Source: Halomicrobium salinisoli (lineage in GTDB: Archaea; Halobacteriota; Halobacteria; Halobacteriales; Haloarculaceae). Taken from it: a stretch of DNA of 64,000 nt. Below the pieces are notes generated by a model. The model saw only the letters and a program-made list of their open reading frames with translations, did no database searches and had not been told where the DNA came from. The position numbers were made by a program, and so were the translations under genes. This document shows positions 54,483 to 62,228 of the stretch, piece after piece (positions within the stretch are counted from its first letter, which is position 1; each line of letters begins with the position of its first letter). Where the stretch lies: contig NZ_CP084463.1 in assembly GCF_020405185.1 (NCBI RefSeq), positions 2,356,001 through 2,420,000 on the forward strand. Reading direction: 5' to 3'.

Positions 54483-54920
54483 ATGGCAGAGTACGACGAC
54501 GTCCTCCTCCCGACGGACGGGAGCACCGGCACTCAGGAGACCGTCGACCACGCGGTGACGCTGGCGCGGACCCACGACGCCACGCTGCACGCGCTGTACG
54601 TGGTCGACCGCCGGCGCTACCGCGCCGCAGACAAGGACACGCAGGACGAGGTGATCCAGTCCCTCGAAGAGGAGGGCGAGCGCGCGCTGGAGGACGTGGC
54701 CGTCCGGGCCAGGGACGCCGGCGTCGACGTCGTCACCGAACAGCGGGACGGCATCCCGTACCGCGAGATCCAGGAGTACGCGACCGAGGCCGACGTCGAC
54801 GTCCTGACGATGGGCACCCACGGACAGACCGGCCGCGACCGCGTCGCCACGCTCGGGAGCGTCACGGAGCGCGTGCTCAAGGGAGTCGAGGTGCCCGTGC
54901 TGGTCGTCAACATCGACTAG
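54483..54920 (+). CDS. universal stress protein UspA family
   Basis: The 145-residue protein has the single-domain Usp fold: DDVLLPTDGSTGTQETVDHAVTLARTHDATLHALYVVD at the start, then VVTEQRDGIPYREIQEYATEADVDVLTMGTHGQTGRDRVATLGSVTERVLKGVEVPVLVVNID. The ATP-binding motif (G-x2-G-x9-G-S/T) is present as GTHGQTGRDRVATLGSV. The exact stress role is unknown. It ends 8 bases before the convergent DUF5305 gene. Confidence 0.88.
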   Translation: MAEYDDVLLPTDGSTGTQETVDHAVTLARTHDATLHALYVVDRRRYRAADKDTQDEVIQSLEEEGERALEDVAVRARDAGVDVVTEQRDGIPYREIQEYATEADVDVLTMGTHGQTGRDRVATLGSVTERVLKGVEVPVLVVNID

Positions 54921-54928
54921 ACGGCCGG

Positions 54929-56554
54929 TCACTCGCCCGACGAGTCGCCGCCGTCGGCGGACTCCGCACCGTCGTTCGCCGCTCCGTCTCCGGGTTCTGC
55001 GTCGGAACCGTCGCCAGCCGGACCGGTATCGTCGTCTGCGGTACCGGAACTGTTCGCCGTCGCATCGGCACCGTCGCCCGTCCGGTCGACCGCGGCCCCG
55101 TCGTTGCCGTCTCCGTTCCCGCTTCCGTCGCGGGCACCGTCTCCGTTCTCCGGCGCGGCGTCCGCCTGCTTCGCCGCCGCCAGGTCCGCCTCGAGGGCGC
55201 TGAGGTCGGCCGCCAGGACGTCGAACTCGGCGTCGCCGTCCCCGCCGTTCTCGCTCCGGCCGCTGTCGGTCGCGGGCGCGACCGGCGACGGTGCGTCGCC
55301 GTCGGTCGCCGTCCGCGACGGGTCCAGCGACGGGATCGGGTGGACCGCCGAATCGACGGCCCGCTCGCGGAGGGCGCCGGTGGCTCCGGCGTCACCGTCG
55401 GCACCGACGCCCTCGCCGTCGCTCTCCGGCGACGCGTCCGAGACCGAAACCCCGTCGGACGCGTCCCGGTTCCCGCCCGCCGCTCCGCCGTCGGTCGCCG
55501 GGTCGTAGACGTACCGCGTGTCGCCGTCGAGGACCACGAACGACCCGTCCTCGTCCTCGACGACGCGCCGGTCGGAGTCGATGGCCACGTCGACCAGGTC
55601 CGACAGCGACGCCAGCGCGACGACGCGCTCGTCGGACGCGGGCGGCACCCGGCCGCGGGAGATCCACTCGTCGAACTCCGCGCGCTCCTCGCGGCGCTCG
55701 ACGGCCGCCCGGACCGCCGGCGAGACGGCCAGTTCGTCGCGCCGCTCCAGGGCCGCGAGCCCGCCGGCGCCGGCCAGGCCGAGCAGCGCGAGCAGGAGCC
55801 CGCCCCAGGCCCGCAGCGGATCGGGTTCGACGGGGACCGTCACCGTCTCCCGGGCGGTCTGCTCGCCGGGCGACTGGAGGTCCGTCGAGACCTCGTACGT
55901 GCTCCGACCGGGCCGGATCGTCAGCCGGTCGGTCCGCTCGTCGACGACGGGCTCCTCGGCGAGCGTCGTCTCGGCGCGCGTCTCCGCGACGACGAGGATC
56001 TGCGTCCGGCCCACCGACGCCTCCAGTTCCTCGTCGACGCGGGCCGTGCGGTTGGCGAGGTCCGTGACGTCGACGGAGAACTCGACCGGGAGCGTCGCCC
56101 GGGCGGCGACGCGGCGCTCGGTGCTGGCCAGTCGCTCCTCGACGCGCCAGTACTCCGTGGTCCCCTCCTCCGCCGCGTCGACGGCCCGGAGGACCACCTT
56201 CAGGTCGATGGTCACGTTCGCCGGCGGGACGTCCCCGGCGTGGGTGTAGTTGTACGTCCCGTTCAGGACGGGCGTGACGCTCGAGAAGTACGTCGACCGG
56301 TTCCGGAGGACCTCCCCCTCCTCGAAGGCCACGGCGTCCCGCTGGGCCGTCGCCCGGTGATCGAACCCGCCCTCGGCGGTCCACTCGCCGGCGACGCGGT
56401 GCTCGGTGGTCGTGTCCGGCCCCGCGTGCGCCCCGTAGGCCGCGACGCCGCCCAGCACCGCAATCACCAGGCAGGCCGCGAGTACCACCCCGTAATACGA
56501 CGAGAGGCGATAGCGGACGCGCGTCCCGGTCGAGAGGTCCTCACCGTCCGGCAT
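54929..56554 (-). CDS. DUF5305 membrane protein with long acidic tail
   Basis: The 541-residue protein has one N-terminal membrane helix (about 22-44), an extracellular domain of about 200 residues (SSVTPVLNGTYNYTHAGDVPPANVTIDLKVVLRAVD, VEFSVDVTDLANRTARVDEELEASVG) and a second helix (about 250-268). A small cytoplasmic domain (about 280-345) with RYVYDPATDG follows, and then an Asp/Gly/Asn-rich tail of nearly 200 residues that is probably disordered. The extracellular domain fits DUF5305, which is often encoded near SipW-type signal peptidases in archaea. It is the last gene on the minus strand of the surface-fibre cluster but has its own upstream region, so it is probably a separate transcript. 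Confidence 0.75.
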   Translation of the reverse strand: MPDGEDLSTGTRVRYRLSSYYGVVLAACLVIAVLGGVAAYGAHAGPDTTTEHRVAGEWTAEGGFDHRATAQRDAVAFEEGEVLRNRSTYFSSVTPVLNGTYNYTHAGDVPPANVTIDLKVVLRAVDAAEEGTTEYWRVEERLASTERRVAARATLPVEFSVDVTDLANRTARVDEELEASVGRTQILVVAETRAETTLAEEPVVDERTDRLTIRPGRSTYEVSTDLQSPGEQTARETVTVPVEPDPLRAWGGLLLALLGLAGAGGLAALERRDELAVSPAVRAAVERREERAEFDEWISRGRVPPASDERVVALASLSDLVDVAIDSDRRVVEDEDGSFVVLDGDTRYVYDPATDGGAAGGNRDASDGVSVSDASPESDGEGVGADGDAGATGALRERAVDSAVHPIPSLDPSRTATDGDAPSPVAPATDSGRSENGGDGDAEFDVLAADLSALEADLAAAKQADAAPENGDGARDGSGNGDGNDGAAVDRTGDGADATANSSGTADDDTGPAGDGSDAEPGDGAANDGAESADGGDSSGE

Positions 56555-56746
56555 CGTGTCGATTGTTACCCCCCTGGTACGTAAATTATTGCCTGATAGA
56601 TACAGAAAAGTTGCCGGAACGGACCCAGAGAGCCGCCACCGAAGCTATCCGGATCGATATTGATCCGGAGCGCTCGCGTCTGCTACGTTTCCGCGGCAGT
56701 TCCCGCGAATTATCGGAACTGATACTCGAGGGGTCGATTCTTGTAG

Positions 56747-57133
56747 GTGAACGTGGAACAGCGAGCAATGGGAACTACCGAGGGGGATTGGCTGACGCTT
56801 CAGGGTACCCCCTTCCCGACCGAGTCGTTCTCGCGGGCGTGGTTGGCGGCCGCACTCACCTACGGCGTCGGGGACGTCGTCACGACCATCGCGATCGTCT
56901 ACTTCGTCCCCCACTACACGGAGGCGAATCCGATCGTGCGGGCGGCGATCCAGACCTTCGGCGGGGGCGGTTTCCTCGCCGTGAAGCTGCTTGTCTTCTA
57001 CGTCTGCCTCGGGATCAGCGTCTCGTGGGGCCGCTCCGACGAGGACCCGCTGCTGTTCTACGGCCCGCCGCTGACGCTCGCGGCCGTCGGACTGGTGACG
57101 ACCGCGTTCAACCTGACCCTCCTCTTCGGCTGA
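56747..57133 (+). CDS. DUF5658-like four-helix membrane protein
   Basis: The 128-residue protein has a polar N-terminus and three to four membrane helices (about 30-50, 63-68 with the loop, 72-92, 107-127). YGVGDVVTTIAIVYFVPHYTEANPIVRAAIQ is typical of DUF5658-like proteins. It lies on the opposite strand from the surface-fibre genes and converges with the third TasA-like gene, with 2 bases between the stops. It may belong to the locus functionally, but that is not shown. The ATG at 56768 (MGTTEGDW) is an alternative start. The 192-base gap before it (56555-56746) is AT-richer than average. Confidence 0.6.
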   Translation: MNVEQRAMGTTEGDWLTLQGTPFPTESFSRAWLAAALTYGVGDVVTTIAIVYFVPHYTEANPIVRAAIQTFGGGGFLAVKLLVFYVCLGISVSWGRSDEDPLLFYGPPLTLAAVGLVTTAFNLTLLFG

Positions 57134-57135
57134 CG

Positions 57136-58068
57136 TCAGCCGGTCGTTCGGAGGCGGAACTCGAAGGTGACTGCCACGCCGTCGCTCTGGACCTCGTTGC
57201 CGGTCTCCGCCGGCAGGCGCCACCGCAGGACGAGCGTCGTCGCTTCGCCCGACCCGAGCCTCGGTCCCCGGAACGGCTCGTCCGACGACGCCGCGGCGGC
57301 GAGGGGTACCGGATCGCTCCCGGTGCCGATCACGGCCGTCTCGCCGTCGCCGGCGAGCAGCGCGATCCTGAGGTGCTCGGAGAGCTCCCCCTCGTCGGGG
57401 CTGTCGTCGACGGCCCGCTCGGGCTCGACGATCCCGTTCTCGCGGTCCTCGACGGTGACGGCCGCGACCGCGAGGCGGCCGGCGGCGTCGCCGGCGTTGC
57501 GGACCCGGACGCGACCGCGCCCCTCCGATCCGGGTTCCGCGCCCGACAACTGCACGAACGCCGCCGATCCCTCGACTGCGAGCGAGACGCCGTCGCCGGC
57601 CCCGCCGTCGCCCGCGTCGTCCTCACTCGTCCCTTCGGTGATCGCCGGCGTCGGGGTCGCGGTGTCGGTGACCGGTGCGTCGTCGCCGTCCCGGTCGTCG
57701 TCGCCGTGGTCATCGTCGCCCCGCGCCTCGGTGGTGGCGCGCTCCGGTGTCGACGTCCCCGCGGTCGGCGAATCGGACGTGACTGTCCCGGTCGCCGTCG
57801 CGGTCTCCGACGGAGTCGGCCTGTCGGTCGTCCCGGACGCCGTCTCGCCCGGCGTCGGTACCGCGGTCGCGGTCGGCGTCTCTCCGGGCGACCGGTCCGT
57901 CGGGACCGGCGTCACGTCCACGGTCGGCGGGTCGCTCCCCGGACCGTCGGTCAGCTCCAGCCCCCCGACGCCGGTGCCGATCGCCACGAGCGCCGCGACC
58001 AGGAGGAGGAGGAGCAGGCGCCGGCGGCGGTTGTCGCCCTCGCCAGCCTCATCCGGCATCGTCATCAC
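57136..58068 (-). CDS. membrane-anchored TasA-like protein with Thr/Pro-rich stalk
   Basis: The 310-residue protein starts with a short polar stretch and one membrane helix (about 17-34, RRLLLLLLVAALVAIGTGVGG). A stalk of about 120 residues rich in Thr, Pro, Ser and Asp follows (about 38-155). The C-terminal domain of about 150 residues matches the TasA-like pair in this cluster: VRVRNAGDAAGRLAVAAV, ELSEHLRIALLAGDGETAV, then WRLPAETGNEVQSDGVAVTFEFRL. It is a plausible anchor or minor subunit of the fibre, like TapA or AbpB. Its start overlaps the signal peptidase gene by 11-20 bases, depending on which of three ATGs (58068, 58065, 58059) is used. It ends the five-gene operon. Confidence 0.65.
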   Translation of the reverse strand: MMTMPDEAGEGDNRRRRLLLLLLVAALVAIGTGVGGLELTDGPGSDPPTVDVTPVPTDRSPGETPTATAVPTPGETASGTTDRPTPSETATATGTVTSDSPTAGTSTPERATTEARGDDDHGDDDRDGDDAPVTDTATPTPAITEGTSEDDAGDGGAGDGVSLAVEGSAAFVQLSGAEPGSEGRGRVRVRNAGDAAGRLAVAAVTVEDRENGIVEPERAVDDSPDEGELSEHLRIALLAGDGETAVIGTGSDPVPLAAAASSDEPFRGPRLGSGEATTLVLRWRLPAETGNEVQSDGVAVTFEFRLRTTG

Positions 58069-58603
58069 CCGGGCTGCCGGCGAGCAGGTCCCGGACCTCC
58101 AGTGCGATCAGGAGTACCGCCGGGACGACGACGAGCGCGAGGACGCCGAGCCCGGACTGGGCGAACAGAATCACGTGGCCTGCGAGCGGGACGTGAAACC
58201 GGACGACGCCGACGACGGCGTCGGGGGACACCAGCGCCGGATCCGGCCCGTCGTTCGCGTCGCCTCTGGTTCGGAACCGGGGCCCCGAGTCGGTCTCGAC
58301 GACCTCGACGACGCGGTGGGTCACCCGCCCGCCGTCGCCGCGGTAGGTGACGACGTCGCCCTCGCCGATCCGGTCGACCGGGACGTCGGACACGAAGACC
58401 ACGTCGCCGGCCTCGATGGCGGGCGACATGCTGTCCGAGAGCACGACGTAGCTGTGGTCCGCGCCGGCGACCTGCGGCACGGCCGCAGCGACGAACAGGA
58501 GGACGACGGCGGCTACCGCCGCCAAACCGGTCACGCGAACCACCCGCTTCCAGTCAGTCGATTCCGGCATCGTGAGCGTACGCTGCATTGGTCTGTCGGT
58601 CAT
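58049..58603 (-). CDS. signal peptidase I, SipW/ER type
   Basis: The 184-residue protein has an N-terminal membrane helix (about 22-45). The catalytic domain has Ser58 in YVVLSDSMSPAIEAGDVVFV, His96 in VTHRVVEV in place of the bacterial Lys, and Asp115 in RTRGDANDGPD. A second membrane helix follows (about 142-170). Ser-His-Asp is the archaeal/eukaryotic ER type, which includes SipW, the enzyme that processes TasA in Bacillus. Lying between genes with SipW-type signal peptides, it is very likely the dedicated peptidase for them. Its ATG overlaps the preceding stop by four bases (ATGA), and it overlaps the next gene, so the operon is tightly coupled. Confidence 0.88.
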   Translation of the reverse strand: MTDRPMQRTLTMPESTDWKRVVRVTGLAAVAAVVLLFVAAAVPQVAGADHSYVVLSDSMSPAIEAGDVVFVSDVPVDRIGEGDVVTYRGDGGRVTHRVVEVVETDSGPRFRTRGDANDGPDPALVSPDAVVGVVRFHVPLAGHVILFAQSGLGVLALVVVPAVLLIALEVRDLLAGSPGDDDAG

Positions 58604-59955
58604 CCGGCTGGTACGACGTCGTCTCGGTCGGGGCGTTCAGTCACGTTGGCGGGGCTGTACTCGAGCGTCCCGTCGCCGTCCTCCACGGTCACGTTCTCGA
58701 CGAAGAGCGTCGCGGAACCCGTCCCGAGACCGACTGTCGCGCTCCCGTTGGCTGTCGTGAGGGTCGCGGAGTCGAGAGTCGCGTTGCCCACGGACCGGAG
58801 CTCGATCCCTCCCCACTCCCGGGCCACGGTCAGGTTCGCTCCGGTCGCGGCGAGCGGCCCGTCGGCGGCCTCCGCGCGGATCCGTCCCGCGTTGGTCGTC
58901 GCCGCCGCTCCGGTGAGGTCGACGTCGTCCGTCCCGGAGAGGAGGACAGCGCCGTATCCGCCGTCGACGGCGAGGGTAGCGTCGGTGAGTTCGGCGGTCC
59001 CCTCCGTCGCCGTCATCTCGACGTCGCCCGTTCCGGTATCGGCGTCGACGCTCGTCGCAGAGACGGACCGGCCCGCGACCGAGACGCGTCCGTCGTCTCC
59101 TTCGATCCGGAGAACCGCCTCGTCGAGCGTCACCGCTCCGCCGGACTCGACGGCGATAGAACCCGACTCGGTGAGGAGCGTCGCGTCCGGGAGGCCGACG
59201 TCGCCGGACGCACTCACGTTGATCTCACCGTAGTTCCGATCGACGGTCAGGGTCGCTCCGGCGAGTTCGGTGGGACCGTCGGTCGCCGTCACCCGGACGG
59301 TCCCGGTCACCGTGTCGACCGTCGCCCCTTCCGCAGTGACGGACCGAGCAGTGACCGCGACGTCGCCGTTCGCCCCCTCGACCCGGAGGACCGAGTCGCG
59401 GAGGTCGACGGATCCGCCGGCTTCGACGGCGATGGAGCCGGACTCGGTGAGGAGCGTCGCGTCCGAGAGGTCGACGTCGCCGGACGCGCTCACGTCGATC
59501 GTCCCGTACTGCTTGTCGACCGTCAGGTTCGATCCGGCGACGTCGACGTCGCCGTCCGTGGCCACCAGCCTGACGTCCTGCTTGTGAGCGCCGACGTCGA
59601 CCTCCGACGAGATGCTTCCGGCGGTGATCGACACCTCGTCCTGTCCCTTCGCCCTGATCGAACCGACGCCGGCGGGGACGACCAGATCGACGTCGGGGTC
59701 GTCGAAGTTCTGGAGCTCCTGCTTCGAGTACGTCGCCTCGCCGTCGTCTCGGATGCCGTTCCCGTTGGCGTCGTCGAACGCTCGCACGTCGTCGCCGCCC
59801 CCCTTTCCGCCGAAGTTCGACGCCGCCGTCGCGGCGCCGGTTCCGGCGTGATCGTCGCTGAACTGCGCCAGCGAGGCCCCGGGACCCGCCGCTCCGAGTA
59901 CCCCGATGGCGAGTAGCGCGACCAAGACACACTCGAGGTCAGTCCGTGCTACCAC
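58600..59955 (-). CDS. repetitive beta-rich surface protein with FSD-type signal peptide
   Basis: The 451-residue protein (GTG start at 59955) has an N-terminal signal-like helix (about 10-30) ending ASLAQFSDDHAGT, with the AxFSD-type element at residues 32-34 as in the TasA-like proteins. A short acidic domain (about 50-115, with DANGNGIRDDGEATYSKQEL, an EF-hand-like loop) follows. Next come about 300 residues of short repeats giving strands such as SGSIAVEAGGSVDL and LTVDRNYGEINVSASGDV. The repeat unit is 92 residues, present twice nearly complete and once diverged. It looks like a beta-solenoid or adhesin. The longest frame starts at a TTG at 59994; the GTG gives a more normal signal peptide. 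Confidence 0.65.
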   Translation of the reverse strand: MVARTDLECVLVALLAIGVLGAAGPGASLAQFSDDHAGTGAATAASNFGGKGGGDDVRAFDDANGNGIRDDGEATYSKQELQNFDDPDVDLVVPAGVGSIRAKGQDEVSITAGSISSEVDVGAHKQDVRLVATDGDVDVAGSNLTVDKQYGTIDVSASGDVDLSDATLLTESGSIAVEAGGSVDLRDSVLRVEGANGDVAVTARSVTAEGATVDTVTGTVRVTATDGPTELAGATLTVDRNYGEINVSASGDVGLPDATLLTESGSIAVESGGAVTLDEAVLRIEGDDGRVSVAGRSVSATSVDADTGTGDVEMTATEGTAELTDATLAVDGGYGAVLLSGTDDVDLTGAAATTNAGRIRAEAADGPLAATGANLTVAREWGGIELRSVGNATLDSATLTTANGSATVGLGTGSATLFVENVTVEDGDGTLEYSPANVTERPDRDDVVPAG

Positions 59956-60045
59956 GATCGGACACCACCCGAATGGGTCGCAGATGGGTACCAACGGGAC
60001 TCACGCCCACGCGCGTACTGGGGGCGGGAACTGACAGTCACGGAC

Positions 60046-60642
60046 TCACCCACCTCCAGACTGGACAAGCCGAAAGGTCACGTCGATCTCGACGCTGTCG
60101 CCCTCCGCGTCCTTCGCGTTGCCCGTGTTCGGCGGGTCGAAGTGCCATTTCACCGCAACCGTAGCACTACCGCCCGGGGGAATCGTGGTCCCCGAGGACA
60201 GCGTCTCGTTCTCGGGGAGGTCCTGCACGTCGTTCCAGTCCCGGCCGTCGACCGCTACCGTGTCACCGTCGACGAGCAACTGAATCCGGAGGTAGTTCTT
60301 GAGAGTCCCGCCACCGGGGGCGTCGTCGCCGCTCTCGTAGGACCGCCACTCGTCGAGGTCGACCTCGAGTACCCCCTCGATCGAACCGCCGTTCCCCAGC
60401 GTGAGGCTCTGCGCCCCGCGGTCGCCCGGCGCGATTCCGTCGACGTCAAGGAACGTGACCCCCGCGCCGTCGCTGTCGGTCGTTAGGTCGAGCGTCCCGG
60501 CCTGCAGGCCGTCGACAGTACTGGATTCGGAGTCGCTGAACGCCGCCATCGTCCCCGCGCCGGTCGCGGCGCTCGCGCCGGCGACCGTTCCGAGGCCGCC
60601 GAGGAGTCGTCGTCGCGTGACTGCGATTCTGTCGTGCTCCAT
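60046..60642 (-). CDS. TasA/camelysin-like protein with SipW-type signal peptide
   Basis: The 198-residue protein has an RRR-type signal (VTRRRLLGGLGTVAGASAATG) with FSD at 35-37 (GTMAAFSDSESS) and predicted cleavage just before it. The mature part (about 160 residues) is beta-rich: LQAGTLDLTTD, IAPGDRGAQSLTLGNGGSIEGVLEVDLDEW, LKNYLRIQLLVDGDT and ATVAVKWHFDPPNTGNAKDAEGDSVEIDVTFRL. This is the TasA/CalY and archaeal bundling-pilus fold, in which subunits join by strand exchange. It is probably a minor or second fibre subunit. The ATG at 60642 begins the signal; the longer open frame to 60681 is not used. Confidence 0.8.
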   Translation of the reverse strand: MEHDRIAVTRRRLLGGLGTVAGASAATGAGTMAAFSDSESSTVDGLQAGTLDLTTDSDGAGVTFLDVDGIAPGDRGAQSLTLGNGGSIEGVLEVDLDEWRSYESGDDAPGGGTLKNYLRIQLLVDGDTVAVDGRDWNDVQDLPENETLSSGTTIPPGGSATVAVKWHFDPPNTGNAKDAEGDSVEIDVTFRLVQSGGG

Positions 60643-60713
60643 TGCTCGGGGCCAGATCGTCCCGGGTCCGGTGGTCGGCACCTATCGACCGAGCGAGCCA
60701 GCGTGCAGGTCCG

Positions 60714-61355
60714 TCACTGCTGCTGTTCGAGAGTGAAGTCGAACGACACGGTGATGTCGTCCCCCTGCGCCTCGTTGTTCGTGTCGCCGTCGGGGAATTT
60801 CCACTCGAGGTTGAACGTCACTGGCCCACTGAAGTCGGTGACGACGTTGCCCCAGCTCGCACCGTCGTAGTTCGAGGCCGTACCGAACGTCTTCGTATCC
60901 GACAGGTTGCCGTCGCTGCGTAGCGCGATATCGCCGGATTCGAACGAGGTGTCGCTGCTGCCGCCCGTGCCGATCCACAGCGCCAGTTCGAGCTGGTCGT
61001 CGAGTTCGCCCCCGTCACTGGTGCTGGTGTTCGTCTCGGCGTCGGAGTCCGTCCCCTCCGAGCTGGAGACGCTGGCGACACTGATGCTCAGATCGCCCGC
61101 GACCGACCCCGATTTCTGGAGGTCGACGCTGCCGCTTCCGTTCTGGCCCGGCACGATGTCGGACTTGCCGAAGGAGAGAGTATTCGTACTGCCGGTCTGT
61201 AGGTCGAGCGTCCCCGCGGAGACAGTCGTGGACGAGGTCTCCTCGTCGCTGAAGTAGGCAAACGTCCCCGCGCCGGCGGCCGCGCTGGCCGCGCCGATCG
61301 TCGCGATTCCACCCAGTACTCTCCGCCGCGTAAGTTCTATACGTTTCTCTGACAT
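60714..61355 (-). CDS. TasA/camelysin-like protein with SipW-type signal peptide, first in the operon
   Basis: The 213-residue protein begins MSEKRIELTRRRVLGGIATIG, with FSD at residues 35-37 (GTFAYFSDEET). The mature domain has VSAGTLDLQTGS, IVPGQNGSGSVDLQKSGSVAGDLSISV, a Ser/Asp/Thr-rich insertion (about 97-120), ELDDQLELALWIG and VTFNLEWKFPDGDTNNEAQGDDITVSFDFTL. It is closely related to the next gene but has the longer loop. As the first gene with the best promoter, it is the likely major subunit. The twin-arginine-like RRR is retained in front of the SipW-type sequence, so the export route (Sec or Tat) is not certain. Confidence 0.82.
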   Translation of the reverse strand: MSEKRIELTRRRVLGGIATIGAASAAAGAGTFAYFSDEETSSTTVSAGTLDLQTGSTNTLSFGKSDIVPGQNGSGSVDLQKSGSVAGDLSISVASVSSSEGTDSDAETNTSTSDGGELDDQLELALWIGTGGSSDTSFESGDIALRSDGNLSDTKTFGTASNYDGASWGNVVTDFSGPVTFNLEWKFPDGDTNNEAQGDDITVSFDFTLEQQQ

Positions 61356-61667
61356 TATTGGATCCCGTTCGTCGTCGGGCCCACCCAACGAGCCCACCAG
61401 GGGGAGACCGTGTAGCCGGTTCACCCTGGGCTATCTGATACGTACAGGAGCGTCCAATTAATAGCGCCTTCGATATCACGTTTCGATATCTTGGTCGCGT
61501 TAATCAGCCGTTTGGGTTCTATCCCCGACTCTCTCTGTAACTACAATCCCCACAGAAGTGATAAATAATAGACTGGAGAACGGCCGACCGCAGAGAACTG
61601 GTGGACGGGACGCGCCAGTCGTATCAATCGGGAATAACTTTTCGTTCGTGGGTCCGTCTAGCACGCT
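61356..61667 (-). promoter_or_regulatory. promoter region of the surface-fibre operon and of the carbonic-anhydrase-like gene
   Basis: This 312-base gap between divergent genes holds no supported gene. For the fibre operon (minus strand) a TATA-like CTATTAATTGG lies at 61453-61463, about 100 bases before the ATG, giving a leader of about 70-80 bases. Just upstream TTCGATATC occurs twice in direct repeat (61469-61477 and 61482-61490), 13 bases apart, as an activator site would. For the plus-strand gene, GGAATAACTT (61631-61640) is a candidate TATA box 28-37 bases before the ATG. The region is AT-richer than its surroundings. Confidence 0.55.
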
Positions 61668-62180
61668 ATGGACAGCCGCGAGTACGCGTTCGAGGGAACG
61701 GAACCGGACCGCCACGGCTACGCCCACGTCAGTCGCGAGGCGACGCTGGTGGGCGACGTCAGCGTCGGCGCCAACGCGAACGTCTGGCCGGGCGTGGTCC
61801 TGCGGGGCGACGTCGGACCGGTCGAGATCGGTCGCGAGAGCGCCGTCGGCGACAACGCCGTCCTGCACGCCTCGACCATCGGCGAGCGGGCGCTGGTCGG
61901 CCACGGCGCGATCCTCAACGACGCGACCGTCGAGGACGGCGCCCTGGTGGGTTTCAACTCGACGGTCAGCGACGCGACCATCGGCGCCGGCTCCATCGTC
62001 GCGATGGGGACCGTCGTCCCGCCCGGGTACGAGGTCCCGCCGGACTCGTTCGTCCGGGGGACGCCCGCCTCGGTGACGCCGCTCTCCGAGACCGACATCG
62101 ACGCCGAGGCGGTCTTCGAGGCCTTCTCGTCGGGCGACTACGCCAACCTGGCCGACCGCCACGAGGACCTGTTCGAATAG
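61668..62180 (+). CDS. gamma-carbonic-anhydrase-like left-handed beta-helix protein
   Basis: The 170-residue protein is a left-handed beta-helix with hexapeptide repeats (ATLVGDVSVGANANVWPGVVLRGDVGPVEIGRESAVGDNAVLHASTIGERALVGHGAIL). It resembles gamma-class carbonic anhydrases and their homologues. Two of the three zinc histidines are present (His67 in VLHAS; His79 in VGHGAIL), but the third, five residues later, is Asn84 (ILND). The QDN segment before the first His is also not conserved. Carbonic anhydrase activity is therefore doubtful, and it may have another role. It is divergent from the surface-fibre operon. Confidence 0.78.
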   Translation: MDSREYAFEGTEPDRHGYAHVSREATLVGDVSVGANANVWPGVVLRGDVGPVEIGRESAVGDNAVLHASTIGERALVGHGAILNDATVEDGALVGFNSTVSDATIGAGSIVAMGTVVPPGYEVPPDSFVRGTPASVTPLSETDIDAEAVFEAFSSGDYANLADRHEDLFE

Positions 62181-62228
62181 TTTCGGAGCACCGACAGTAT
62201 AAACCGCTCCCCCTCGTTACGACCGGGC

